A stretch of DNA of 64,000 nucleotides from Lateolabrax maculatus (lineage: Eukaryota > Chordata > Actinopteri > Acropomatiformes > Lateolabracidae): assembly GCA_031216445.1 (NCBI GenBank), contig CM062219.1, positions 11,650,501 through 11,714,500 of the forward strand, given 5' to 3'. Made by a program: the position numbers and the translations under genes. Shown in pieces: positions 12,701 to 25,714 of the stretch. Under the pieces are notes generated by a model. It saw nothing but the letters and a program-made list of their open reading frames with translations. It did no database searches and was not told where the DNA came from. Numbering within the stretch: position 1 is the stretch's first letter; every line of letters begins with the position of its first letter.

Positions 12701-15700
12701 GTTTTTATGTCAAATTTGTCATTTCCACAGCAAAGGCGACATTTGAGATGTAAAATGACAGTTTCACTGATCAGTGCCTTTAAATCAAACCAACCGTCCC
12801 CTCAGAAAGACAGAGGCAGGTGTCAGAACGGTGTCTCAAAATGTATTCAAGAATATTCTCCCTCACTCAGCTACATCATCTTAATGGGTTATCAAAGGCA
12901 TTACTATCATGTAATTGAATTGCTTCATGTGACATAATGTTTTGAAAAAGAGCTTTCCAGGAAACGGAATGAGACTGTTCAAGGACACACCAAGTGAAAA
13001 CAATCATGGCATGCTTGTCCTTACCAGGATATACATGTTCACAATGTTTTTTTTTTTTTAGTGTATCCCCTATACTATCCAGCTAATGCATTATTAAACT
13101 GTAAAACCTTATTTATGGTATGTTTGCCAGATTCAATTTATCTTAAATGTTATTGAAATTCTCTACGATGACCTCCAGTCTGAAGGTTTATTGGTACACA
13201 TAACAATCCATGTTACATGTAGTATTAGCTCACCTATACTTGTTATACTTGCTACACTCTTATTTGTCGTCATTTTAGGTTTGGCTGCTAGTGGATGCAG
13301 AAACTCATATTGTATTATCCACATCATCCTCATAGGCTTAAGAATAAAGATTTAGCAAATGTGAACTTCAAAGGATATTTTTACTTAGCTGAACATTTTT
13401 ATTCTTCTGAGAATCTAGCACCAGAATAATATTATGTACCACTGCAATGTGTTTAGGTTTGTTTGTTTTCAAATCAAAACCCAGCAATGTTGCTGCCCAC
13501 AGTAGCAGAGACATTAGTAATTAAACAGAGAGAAAGCAGCCTGAATAATGTAATTTTCAGGTACAGCAGGAAAAACATGGTGACTGAGAAAATCCTCTCA
13601 GTAGGTAAGTGCAAAGCACCCCTTCCTGTAAGGCAGTGACATTTAAAATGAACCTTAATGAATTACGAAGGGGTGGCTGCACACTTAAGTGATTTGTATT
13701 TATGGGAAACAAAGCAATGACACTGGGATGAACTTTCTCATTAATACTTAAGCTTAATTAAGGCCTGCGCCTCTGGACTACACTGACAGGAGGGGGAAAG
13801 CAGTGTGTGTGTGTGTATGTGTGTGAATCAGTGGGTGTTCGAAGCGAAGGAAGGGGGTCTGCATGCTTTAGCGCTCCTGGATGTTGCTCTCCCCCTCCTC
13901 CCACTCCCCATTAAGAAACTCTTACTGTACGAGTGCTGTAGTGGCCAGGTAAATAGTCTAGAGACTCCCTGGGCTCAGCTGGCTGTCTCCTGCCATACTC
14001 TCTTAGCAGCTGGGCTCTTGTTTTGACACCCTGGAAAGAAGAGGAGTGAGGTCACACAGGCTGACATTACTTTGTGTAGTGTACAATGTTTAGGGGCCAG
14101 TCTTAGTCCCCGGGGACACATACTTATACAGAAAAGAGTGCTTATGTTTCAATCTGATCGGGTGACAACATGTGAGAGAAAGGAAAACATATGGATGAAG
14201 AAAGAGCAGCTTTGACCCTCCAGTGCTGAACTGGGGTGTAACAGATTCTGCAGACACACTCTTATGCAATTTGTATTGAACAAAACCTAATTTTGTTTCC
14301 CCTTTCCTGTGGTGTGTTACTTTAGTTGTTTAAACAATTAACTCATTTATCAGTAGGAGAAAATGTCTTTTTGGAGAATTTTTTACAGTATCTGTCCAGT
14401 GGCTAGTTTGCAGTACTTGCTTCAGCAGACCTCAATTTATTTTCCACTGTGTTTTTGTAAACCTTTGTCCCTTCCACAGTTATTCTCCAGGGATGTTTTA
14501 TTACTACTCTGTCAAATTTGACCATTGGGCTGGACTTTTTTTTATATTACTGGTTTGTTTTGCTACTAATGTATATTAAGGCACTATTTTGTAACATTTA
14601 CATTTTTCAATAAAAACATATTATAAACAAAGAGGCAGCTTCTATGGACATAAATAATCCAACATGGTAATAAATATATATATATATTTTGACCTACTTT
14701 ACATTAGCCACTGTAAAATATTTTTATTTTTGGGGGGGCTACATGCATACAACTTTGTTTTTTCTCATAACTGTAGTCTTTTCATCATTATCCAAAAATA
14801 GCGCACTTACGCCACTGAATAATCAGGGTTTACTTTGAATCTGCACTACGATTGTCTAATCCTTCGCTATTCAACTCAATATCTTTTTTCATGCTGTGCA
14901 GATCTTGTGATTTGCTCAGAGCATCATGTTGTTGCTGTAACCTTTTAAACAGCAGTCTTCCATCTGACAACCTCCCAGTCACAAGCTACTGGCTAGTCGC
15001 CACATGCCAGCAGCTGCCATGAGCAGATCAACTTTTTTCCCCTTTCTTTTCTCTTATACATTCAACGTCACATGAGCACAAAATGTAAAGAAGCGCATGA
15101 ATACATACATGCACATACACACAGACACACCCATATGCACATAGACTTACTGCTGATTAAAACCAACATATTTCACCATTTAGCTAATTCAATTCAATTA
15201 TTTGAAAATGGGCTAATTTCCATTTAAAATAATACACTTTTGTAATTTCCTGTTCTGCATGTAGTGAAATCAAGTTAAAAAAAAACAAAATCAGAATGAT
15301 AAACAAGTTAATTTAATAATGGCACAGTGTTGATATGGTTTAATGCTGATACCAGTCACATTGTCCATATTTTTGTTTTTGTTTGTGTATCTTATGACTA
15401 ACTAACTATCTGCAGGATATGGCAGACATCAATGATTTCCATTATAGAGCTGTGAAATAAATCTTAAAAAGATTTTCATTTAATTTTGGAGGAAAAAAAA
15501 GTTACATCTAATCAGGTCCTACTGGTGATAAATGATAATGCACCAACATTTGGAAGACATTTATTAGGATTTAGTTACAAAGCTAGAGGCTGAAGAAGAA
15601 AACAATATCACAGAGCCAGACCAGTTACAGTGCACTGGATGAGAAGGTTAGAGCAGTCTGTCATAGTATCTGTCGACACAGCCTTTGTCCCTCTCTCCAT

Positions 15701-16572
15701 GTGATCCATTCAAATTGTCCTATACAACAATTATTGCAATAGTTACAGCTGTTCTTTACAAGGGTAAAATGTTTCTGTAATGGGCACAATACAGACTGAC
15801 ACACATCTTCTGTGACTGATTATTTTGTGTTGGATTTGGAGTAGAGAGTGGTGGTAAAAGAAGTAATCAGCTGTTACAGAGGAGAATGTGAGAGTTCAAA
15901 CTCAGGTCTTCATCTGTCTGAGTCTCAAGTCTCTGTTGACATAACAGAGAAGCCGTACCTTTGGCTTGTCAAGTGGATGTCCGTGACTTGGGCTGGATCC
16001 TCTCATCTCGTCTTCATTTTCATCCTCAAGTCTTGCCGTGACCTTACATGGTCTAATTTTCTCTCTTGGGTTTTGCGGAATCACATGATCCTGCCTGTGT
16101 GAATGAGTTGTGATTGTGTGATATATTTGGCTGATTTGGGTTGTTGGTTCAAAGTAAATACAAAATTGTTGTGAAGTGATTTCCTCATGGTCTGACTTTC
16201 TCTTTTATTTCCTTTCCCTTTCCACAGAGCCGTATGGCTGAGAGCTTGCGCCTGTTTGACTCCATCTGCAACAACAACTGGTTCACCAACACGTCGCTCA
16301 TCCTCTTTCTCAACAAGAAGGACCTGCTGGCTGAGAAGATCAAACGCATTCCTCTGACAGTGTGCTTCCCTGACTACAAAGGTCAGAACACCTATGAGGA
16401 GGCGGCTGTCTATGTGCAACGGCAGTTTGAGGACCTCAATCGCAACAAGGAGACCAAGGAGATCTATTCGCACTTCACCTGTGCCACTGACACCAGCAAC
16501 ATCCAGTTTGTGTTCGACGCTGTCACGGACGTGATCATCCAGAACAATCTTAAGTACATTGGGCTGTGCTAG
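6736..16572 (+). CDS. gnaz: Guanine nucleotide-binding protein G(z) subunit alpha
   Basis: Two coding exons, 6736-7458 (241 codons, ending ACG before GTAAGA) and 16228-16572 (114 codons plus TAG, after a TTTCCACAG acceptor), give 355 residues, the length of mammalian G-alpha-z. The product begins MGCRQSS, with Gly2 and Cys3 as expected myristoylation and palmitoylation sites, and Ser16 and Ser27 match the PKC sites known in Gz. The P-loop is GTSNSGKST (residues 40-48), the Gz variant that departs from GAGESGKS of other Gi-class subunits. Switch II DVGGQ, with the catalytic Gln205, is intact, as are NKKD and TCAT for guanine binding. The C-terminus is KYIGLC, with Ile where Gi/Go have the pertussis-toxin cysteine. 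Known role: membrane-anchored, slowly hydrolysing GTPase that inhibits adenylyl cyclase, mainly in neural cells. The start has a good context (GACC then ATGG). Identification is near certain. The intron position fits the vertebrate gene. Confidence 0.97.
7459..16227 (+). other. gnaz: gnaz intron, 8.8 kb
   Basis: Bounded by GTAAGA at 7459 and CCACAG ending at 16227, with no phase shift (both exons meet at a codon boundary). It is mostly AT-rich unique-looking sequence with one run of 21 G at 12327-12347 and a short TA array near 14672-14687. I recognise no embedded gene on either strand. Mammalian RSPH14, which lies next to or over GNAZ, was not recognised here. Confidence 0.85.
12327..12347 (+). 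repeat. Homopolymer run of 21 G
   Basis: An uninterrupted G run inside the gnaz intron. It can form G-quadruplex structures in the transcript or DNA and is prone to length error in sequencing. Confidence 0.95.
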
Positions 16573-16879
16573 GACCTGAGGCTTGGGCGGGGGGTGGGTC
16601 GGTGGGGTAGGGGTTAAAGCGGGCTTGGCAGCAGCGGGATTGGCAGCAGTTGGACCGCCATCAGATAAACAAAAGGCATGTCAGTCTGCTGCCCGGCGGT
16701 TTATCTCTTTGAAGAGGTGCAACAGAGAACTGCAAAGGAAATGAGGTAGTATGATGGTGAGGGATGGACGATACTGTAGATCCAAGTGTTTCAATTGAAA
16801 CAACAGAGCCGATAGGCCATGGTCAAGATGGGATTTTTACCCAATGTGTTTGCACTGAATATGAGTATGCAGAGACACC

Positions 16880-16882
<3 letters not shown>

Positions 16883-16912
<30 letters not shown>
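16883..16912 (+). repeat. (CA)n microsatellite in gnaz 3' UTR
   Basis: About fifteen uninterrupted AC units shortly after the stop codon, followed by a few interrupted units. Confidence 0.95.
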
Positions 16913-16913
<1 letters not shown>

Positions 16914-17800
16914 AACACACATCCCTATGTTTGCTCACACACAAGATCTTTGGATCAACAGTCAAGCACTTGTTTGACAAGGCAACACTGGAAATTTTAG
17001 ACAGATACCCCTACCTGCCTGCCAAACCTGAGGTAGTAGGTCTGTACTGGTGGTTATCGGTTATGTTTGTCTACTGTGTTTTATTTGCCAGAGTCAATTA
17101 ATGCTGCTTTACAAGAATAAGTTTGACAAAATCAATGTTCTTTGGTTTTTCACCCGAACAATGGTAACCAGTGAGTGCACCTGATGAGACGTGGGGAGAG
17201 CCTGTATTTCTGAGAAAAAAAAAAAAAAAAATGTCAGTAGACATGATGTCACAGGGTTTCTGCCTAACAGAGGAAACTGCCACAGTGTAAAGCTGAAGTG
17301 AAATATGTTTTCTACACACTATTTCTGTTTTGCCCCTTGGTCAACTCTCTAATGTTGTTCTTTTCCCCCTTTCTTTTCTCTTTTTTGTGCTTTAAAAAAA
17401 GAATATGTCTCTCAGACCTGTCTTTTATAGCAGGCCACTGACTTATAATGCCAGGAGAGTGTTATGCTCCGTAGAGTCAAAAGTATTCTTTAGGATCATT
17501 CCAGTTTCCAGCAAGAGACAACAAAAAACAGTGCCAAGATCAATTTGTAAATAAAACCAGATCCCATCCATTACGTAATTTTTTTGTTTGTTTTGTTTTT
17601 ATGGACAAATACATTAAAACATGCATGATTTTTGTTACTTTGGGATACTAATATATTTTTTTCTTTGGGATTATGTTCCTCTTTTCTTAGGTTTAAATAA
17701 TATATTCCCAAAAATATATATAAAAGTCAAACACTGTGTACGATTGTACAGTTGTCAGAGAGGAATCTATTGAAAAGAGTTATATCAATATAATAACAGT

Positions 17801-17878
17801 GATTATGATGTTATGATGATGATGAAAAAGATGATAATGATGATGATGATAGTGGTGATGATGATTGCAATGATGACA
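17801..17878 (+). repeat. Imperfect GAT trinucleotide array
   Basis: Runs of GAT/ATG units broken by AAAAAG and GTG insertions, in the probable 3' UTR of gnaz. Confidence 0.85.
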
Positions 17879-20800
17879 TGGAAAATCTCACTGCAAAGTT
17901 AGCATGAGTGGGGATCAAAGGAGAACAAGACTGTAGAAAAATATGAAAATGAAGAAGCAAACCTTGAAAGTTCAATCTTCCTTGCATTATCTAAGTGGAA
18001 ATTGTTAAACAGCCAGTCAGTATGATGTGTAAATATACTGTAAGGTACACTCTTTGTTCAAACAAATGAAAATAAAGGTTGAGTTGGGATACTGTAAGTG
18101 AGATAAAGAGAGAGCGAGAGAAAGAGAAGGAGGAAAACCCCACTCCACTCCTCCTCTTACCCTTTCTTTTCAGTTCAGAGGGTGATGTGCAAACAACTCA
18201 GCTAAGGGCTTCAGGCTTGACTTTACGGGATGTCCACCTCAACAAAAGACAAAACAATTAAAAAAGAAATATAAAAAGGACAATAACTATGAATAAAACA
18301 ACTTATGCAAATTTTCATGGTGTAGTAAATGTGTTTTTGGGTGGTGGTTGTGCCAAAAGTGCTTTAAATGTGTTTGGGATGGGAATGTTCATAGATGATG
18401 GACCGATGGTGGCCCTCCATGCAACTTATCTTATTCTTTCATAATTATGCTGCAACAAATGATTTGCAACATGGAATAGAACATAATGTCCAAAATCCTT
18501 GCTTCCATCCTCAGTGAAGAAACATCATAACATAAAAAGTGTTTGTCCTCGACATACAATGTAGCCACTGGGGCAAGAATAATTCGGACATAAAGTATGC
18601 AATTAAATTACTCCTGAATGAACTTGGCCTATGTGTGATGGGGTGACAGCGTACAGTGCTGCACAGATTCCACTCTAATTAGTGTATAAACCCCAGATGA
18701 CCCAACATGAGTCTGCCAGAGTCCCCCAAATTATTATTATTTTTTTTTTTTTGCAATTTTTAAATATCACACTCATCATACAAATTAGATTTTTTTCAAT
18801 GCCATATTTATGCTCTGACGTTTTGGCATACCTTACCCACTGCATGAAACTTAATAAATTGTTTATATGAAATGATAAAATAGCTGTGATGAAACAGTAA
18901 CAGGATGATGTTTCTGCCAAGCAGGCCATCCTGTTGCTTTTCTGTTAACGCTCATGTGGGATGAATATTCTGAAACATTATTTAGGTATCGATAAAGCTT
19001 TCAGTACGTCAGACTGGGGACCATACATAAAACATTACACTACTGTGTGGCTGATGGTTTCTAAACAATATTTTTATTCATCATATCTTATAATTATTTT
19101 AATTTTAGCCTAATTTACATCACTGGGTGAAAAAAATAATTCATAAAAAAAAGGTCATGGGGGTTTTCTTTTGTTGATTGATTTAAGCAGCAAGGGAATT
19201 TGTTTGATAGATGAACATAAATAAAATCCCCTGCTGAGAAGGGAGAGTTCTGCTGAAATCATGCCTTGTGACTGTCATGTGGTAGGAGTTGGTGCCAACC
19301 ATAAAAAATGACTGAGTTACAGAATAGGAGAATAGATGCTAAAAAAATCAAAGGAGGTATAGAAATTATAACTAGTTATTTATTCAGTTCAATCAGGAAA
19401 TAACTTTCAGTGAAATTTTAAGTACAAATGGAAAACTAGTGGGGCCTGTTGTTTTCTCAGGACTGTTTTGTCACAAGAAGAATGCAAGAATGTTGAAGTA
19501 ATGGGGAAAAAATACATAGGTGTCACTTGTTGACAGTGTAGTTACTCTAAGTAAAATGGCTAGGAATTAACACAAACAGCATTTTGTACACATTTGGAAC
19601 ACATCGGTACAAATATTACAAATAGATTATTTGACCATAACTGCATCTCGGATAGGGAGGGCCTGAATTCCAAATTAAAGCTTGGCAACATTCAAATTCA
19701 AGGTATAAGAAAGAGGATCCAAATAAAAAATAAACATCCTATGTCACACATTATCCACAACAATGCCATAATTTAACTCAAATATCTCAGAGTCTCAGAG
19801 TTTACTGTAGAGGATGTATTATAAAGACTTATGGACGAAACATATTACACTGAGAACCAGCTGAAGATTTATACAAGGTTTTAGAAAAGAAATAGAGAGG
19901 ACATCATCCAGACCAAACACACACTGTGCACAAAGTAGTGCACACACAGTAGTCTTAAAATGTGACAACTTACAGTTTCACTCAGAGGATTTGCACATAG
20001 AGTAGAAGTAAAAAAGCACCAGCACAACATACACTACAAAATGTAACAGATATAGTAAAATGGAGGTAAAGGAATAAAACTGAGAATAAGGAAAGTTTCT
20101 TTCTACCACTATGCTACAAAAATTTGACAATGAGCAATAATTCAAAAATATATATTTTTCTGGTGTAGAAATGATCTAAGCTCACAACGATTTGTGAAAT
20201 CTACAATAATCGGTAACACGACGTGAAATGCGGGTCACATGTCATAACGCTGTATGAGAAAGTTAGGAAAGTAAATTTGCCAATGAACTGTTCAAGTAAA
20301 TTCAACAGACAGCTAAACAATAGATATAATACCAGATGTAGCATGAAGGAATTGGGTGAAATTGGGATAAGACATAACATATGTAAATATGGATTGGTCC
20401 CTTTTCAATCTTTATCCAGCTTTACTTACAGCAATATCGCTGTCAGGTTGATATAGCATTTAGGAACCCTGATCAGAAATACTTCTTTCTTTACTTTTAG
20501 ATTTTCGAAACGTCAAAAGAGCTTTGTCCATAGATGTAAGATTTAAGCTGGGGCCATGCCAAACTGAAAAGATTTGTCATCAGCATTGAGACATCCACTA
20601 TCTAATAAGGAAAAGGGATTAAGGGCATTTCTAAAAATATAAGTAGTCCACAAACAACCATGGGCACAAACAGAAATTCTTGGCCCTAAGATGACAGTTC
20701 TGAAACAATAAATATCTATAATCCCTGGCATGTTCCACGGCCCTGTCTATTTCTATGCCTCCTGAATCAGTCAGACATTTTTCAAAAGGAAAATAAAAGA

Positions 20801-20929
20801 GTAAAAAGGAGAAAGTCCTTGCCACGAGCCTCTCTTGACCCTTTCCGTGTTGTCGACCAGCACTTATATCCCTCTCCACTCCCCTCTATAAGATCTCCCA
20901 TAAACTGGTTTTCCTCACACCACCACCAC

Positions 20930-21620
20930 TAGGCATATCATGTGATTTCTCTGCTTCCTCCTGTCCTCAGCTCCCATTTCTTTACTCCCTCCAGGTGACT
21001 CCTTCCTGTGTCTCCTCAGTGACCTCAACATTTAAACCTGCCCTCTTATCCCCTCTGGACCTTCTCCCCTTTCCTCTAAGCTTGTCTATCTGCTCCCACC
21101 TGCTCCTGGGCTGTAAACCACCTGGTGAATCAAACGGACAAGCCTTCAGGCAGCTGGGAGAAAATTCCATAAGTCTGGCTTTCTTGGAGGAATTTTAGTA
21201 TCTCATCTCCTCTCTCTCTGCCTCTATCTCCTGGCAAATGTACCACTTTGAGTCTCCTGCTTCTAACGCACAGGAGCTCCTCTCGTCTCAGCAGTACCCC
21301 TCCCTCCTCTGTTCACTCCACAAAAAAAGAGTGATGACAGCCGAGGCTCACCCTCCGAGCTACCCTCTGGTCACTGTCTCCTCCTCTGACCCCTCTAACA
21401 TGAGCTTAATGTCTCCCTAAATGAAGTCTTCCCCTGAGCAGACTTAACTTCTGCCCTCTTGAACCCACTCCCTTCTCCCCCTCCCGGACCATTGCTGTTG
21501 ATCTGCTCTACTTTCTGACTGATATCATCAACCCCTCCCTGACATCTGGCTGTGAACCATCTGTCTTTGAGTCAGGCCTGTCTCCTTCAGTCCTCGGTGA
21601 TTGCTACGTGCAGTTTCATC
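20930..21620 (+). mobile_element. Decayed LINE-like retroelement fragment (L2/CR1/Rex1 style)
   Basis: CT-rich sequence that translates on the + strand in broken frames into fragments resembling non-LTR retrotransposon ORF2. Around 21510-21600 the frame reads YFLTDIINPSL then TSGCEPSVFESGLSPSV, which has the shape of the reverse-transcriptase-region motif DIINSSL..G.VPSxxK found in L2/CR1-type elements. A possible endonuclease-like SDLNI occurs near 21020. Frameshifts and stops mean it is not functional. The family assignment is tentative and rests on recalled motif resemblance. Confidence 0.5.
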
Positions 21621-21870
21621 GATTGAGAAATTGGACCTGTATCCAATAGCCTGAAAAACTAAAATACAAAGTATTGCCAAATATTGAAGTATTTTTTTTA
21701 AATTTCTCAATGTGAGAGTCAAAATTAGTAAAAGGTGGCTTTTCACAACAGAATTACCACTACATGTCTTTGAAGTATAGTTAATATTACATCAGCGATT
21801 AAGGAGCAATATCAAAATTCATAGAACTGTTAATTTGTTTTTTGAATGCCATCTGGTAAAACAAAGTTTT

Positions 21871-22190
21871 TACGTGCTTTGAGCTAAATGCTAACATCAG
21901 TATATGCCAACATGCTCATAATGACAAAGCCAACATGCTGATGTTGAGCAGGTATAATGTTCACCTTTATACCTGCACCGGCATAAGATTCTTGCTAATC
22001 CATCGTAGTAGTTGGACATTTCACTCAAGACCACAAATGAACCTCATGTTGGTGTTAGAGGAAAAGTCAGAGGATCACTTAAAGGCATTTGGGAGCCACA
22101 AATGTCTGTACAAAATTTCATGGCAATCCAGTAATAGTAGTAGTGGATATTTCAGTCTGGACCAAAGTGGTGGACTGACCATCCAGCCAT
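21871..22190 (-). repeat. Interspersed repeat family A, copy 1 (minus orientation)
   Basis: Begins with the complement of AGCTCAAAGCAC and ends with the complement of CACTTTGGTCCAGACTGAA. The same pair of end blocks, with a TGTTAGCATG-type middle and a TTTGTGGTTTTGAGTGAAA block, occurs in the + orientation at 39375-39806 and 58052-58500. The 102-codon frame across it is a by-product of the repeat. No transposase domain was recognised. Probably a non-autonomous element family. Confidence 0.8.
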
Positions 22191-25100
22191 CCAACGGATG
22201 GACAAAAATTGCCATCCTAAAGCCATGTCACCAGCATGGCTAAAAGATATCTAACAATCCACAGGAAAGCATCTTATCTGTTGAGGATAAACAGCCCAAA
22301 GTAATGGCTGCGTGCATTTCACATCAAAGGCTACTGTTGCCTGCTGGTTTATGCATGAATGTTACAATCCCAGAAATATGTGTATCCCAGAAATATGTGC
22401 TGCGCTGAAATCATTTCTTTTTATCCACAGCCAACTTGAGGGCCTCTCTGCAGGCTCTGTTGTCGTTTTGTTAGACCTCCTCTTGTGCTAGCCGGATATA
22501 CCAGACGACTGCGGGCCCCGCAGACAGACTGGCACGTGAACAGCCGTCCTCGACGAGTATAAAAAGTGAACATCACCTCTTTCTTTAGCACTTCTTCACC
22601 AAGTCCTCATCCATAGCTCTTGTTCTCCCGTGGTTCTTGATGCTCCCATGGTCGAGTCAGCTCAAGATTGAACCTCTCTTTCGATATTATAAACAGCAGA
22701 ACAATGTCTGGCCTAATAAGGTAACTGTATTTGTTGTGCTGCTATGAGGAGCAAAACCAGCACTCTCTGCCGTAGTATGGATGTAATGAAAACATGGGCC
22801 TACCTTACCCGGCCTTCGGTGATGCCTAATGCCTTAATCCATCTCACAGTGCTTTTGGGCATCAGATAAGATGGGAGCCAACATTCCTGTGCTCTGTGAC
22901 TGATACTTAACAGCAGAGGTTGGGTATGATAGTACATAGCCGGCCACTGAATCATAAAACTAAGGCAGAGGGTTAGGGCTCAGTCACACTAGTGTTTATA
23001 CATTTCAGACAGAAATCCATTCATTTCAACGTAATCCCCATGATCATGGTTCAACATAAACTTGTGCCAGTATCACCTATTTTGTGAGGACGCGCAAATT
23101 AATTTCCCTGTGCACTTAGACTCGCTTGACATGTGAGTGTTTTCACTACCAATTAATTTAATGTAAAAATAACAGACCAACACTTGCTGCAACTTAAGAA
23201 AACACATAAAACTGCAGATAAAGAAGACACAAGCAAATGAAGAAACAGATTCAACAATTTGACAATACAAAGAAACACATTGCAATTACAGACAACACAA
23301 GCAAATACATAAACTAACACCCCCAACCCTCTGTAGCACTAGCAGGCCTGCCTGCCAGCAACGCAAGTCCCACCTAAGTGCCATCTGCAGTGTGGTACTA
23401 GATTAGACTGGAACATAAACTGTCAGACTGATGGACAGAGACAGACAAAGAAACTCAGAGTGTACTGGCAGTCACACTAATGCACCCAATATGGGCAATA
23501 GTAACTGATCAGTGGAATGCTGCGGTACTAAATCTGTACAGCTATTTCTCTTATTGCATACAGAAAGATTTCATACTCATGGATTCTATGAATATTTCGT
23601 TGTCTATCTATGAATGGTTCTTATTCACAGGTCTCTCTTCAAAGAGATCTTGATCTCAATGATACCACCTGATTAAAGAAAGTTGCTTAAAATTAACTAA
23701 ACCTACATATAGTTTTAATGCGATGTCTGTTATGCAGTAGTTGATGTTCGTTGTTCATTCACTTGTAGTGGTGGCTATACTAATAAAAAGCATACAACTT
23801 CCACAAGGTATACCGTGTCTCCTTAATCTCACTATGTTGTTGTTTAGAGGAACATGTTGTCTGTTCGCATTTTTTAAATGCTTAAATGTCTAAATGCTTC
23901 TCCTAATTGCCATAATTTAAATAAAACATTACTGTCTTCTGACACTTTTTAGGTGTTTGAATGTTGTGCGGAATGGCCTGTCAGTGACTTCACCTGTCAT
24001 TTGCTGTACTGCCTACTATACACAAACACACACTGTATTTCCCTTATTGACAGACTGTGTATCTGCTGTTCTGTGAGTGAACTGGTGTGTCACTTTTCCA
24101 TGAGCATGACCCTGATGTGCTCCGGTCCTCTAGTAAATCATTGTCATGACTGACTGACATATTGATGTGCATGTGCATAAAATCAAATCCCTGGCCTGCC
24201 CTTGTAATACTAATGCAGCTTTATTGCAATTGGGAAACAACTGAATGAATGCATCAGTTCAACGTGCTGCCAAATTTAAAGGAATACGGTTGGTGTTGCT
24301 CTATATTTTCTTATTGTGAGATCACACGAAAAGACCAAAACCATCAGTGTGTTGTAGTCCATCTCTCAATACTTTCTGACTCCCCTACCCATATCTGTGG
24401 CCCTCAGCCATAAGCCCACAGCTTCCCATATAAGACGAAAATTGTAAAAACCAGCTCACAAATATCTAGTTTCACTTTTTTTTAAAGGCTGCCCTTTCTG
24501 CTCAACTATGAATAGTTCACATTATCACTCAAAGTAGAGGATGAGAATTTCCTCATACTCTCTCCTGAAAAGGGTGACCAGAGTAAAAATCATCTGTCCA
24601 GGTAAATGTAATACCCGAAATTGTGAATTACTTCTTTGTGATAAATAACCAACCTTTATATATGAAATCCTAATTTCCATCCACATCAAGAACGCAGCTG
24701 CAACCATTTCCCAATTTATCTTGTATTTATTTCCATTTCCATGGTGACCCTCCATTTCATGACCCCACTTAAAGACATGATTCATTTCCAGCTTCTGTAA
24801 GTCCTTTCGTTGTCATATGTTCCATTACTTCACAGAGATCACAAAGATGCGATTTCAGAGAAGCAATCCACCTTTAATTAATAGGCTTACTGGCTTCCAA
24901 ATTCTGGGCAATCTGCCCTCCTGCCATACTTCATTACACTAGTCTAAAAATGCCTTTAAATACTTTATCACTAACATGATCTAACATACGGATAATTTTA
25001 GTCTTAATTTATCCTCTTTTAATAATAATAAAATTGCATTTAATACAGACTCCCACTGAAAACATAAAAAATATAATAATAAACTTTCTTTTCTTGTTGC

Positions 25101-25354
25101 TTCCCATCCATTTCTTTCTGCTTTTGGCATATTCCCAGGAGTATGTACTAGGGCTAAAAAAAATTCTGATGCTTTTTCCACACTTTCAAAATATATGTGG
25201 TTGATATATTTCCAAAAACCTTAAATTACAATTTGTTCTTACAGTAAAAAAGATTTTGATATTTTAATTGTTAAGATATGAATATGGAACATGAAGGATG
25301 GATGGATGGAATATGAAGTCTCTCTTAAACAGAGCTTACTTTCTTCATTTCACT

Positions 25355-25445
25355 AGCTATACTCATCCATCCATCCACTCTCTAAACTGCTTACCCTGTT
25401 CAGGGTCATAGGGAGCTGGCGTCTCTCCCAGGACACATTAGGGGA
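25355..25445 (+). repeat. Fragment of CATC-rich interspersed repeat
   Basis: CATCCATCCATCC followed by CTGCTTACCCTGTTCAGGG and GAGCTGGCGTCTCTCCCAG. This block order resembles a repeat often seen scattered in teleost DNA. A GGATGGATGGA run 60 bases upstream (near 25297) is the inverted counterpart of the CATC run, so the pair may be element ends. Confidence 0.55.
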
Positions 25446-25714
25446 AAAGGCATGGTACACCTTTGACATAGTCACCACTTTTGAAACCTCCTCTGAGGTA
25501 CAGTCCTTACTGTTAAGTGCAATATTTGCCTCCACATTCAGCAATTTTCACCTGTCCTCTCCCCACCACAGTCCAAGTATCCATACCCTGATCCACAATT
25601 GTCCCACCAACATTTCAACCACTCCCCACTCAGGTCAGAGATCGGTTTATATTATGATTTGATTTTGAGTATCTCCTTATTGAAATGTTACTTTCAAGTT
25701 TCAAGTCCCTTGTA

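Larger units (their letters stand above)
16573..18095 (+). other. gnaz: gnaz 3' UTR with candidate poly(A) signal
   Basis: Follows the TAG stop codon directly. An AATAAA at 18071-18076, followed by a GT-rich stretch (GGTTGAGTTGGG), is the best candidate for cleavage at about 18090. The interval holds a CA array (16883-16912), an A17 run (17215-17231) and an impure GAT array (17801-17878), which is common in long 3' UTRs. The end is inferred. An earlier end near the AT-rich stretch at 17550-17720 is possible. Confidence 0.5.

Noticed and set aside
1..18095. Search for RSPH14, which neighbours or overlaps GNAZ in mammals
   Set aside because: No minus- or plus-strand frame here resembled armadillo-type repeats of that protein, so nothing was annotated.
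21935..22243. 102-codon open frame that looked gene-like
   Set aside because: It lies in repeat family A; the same sequence occurs elsewhere without an open frame.
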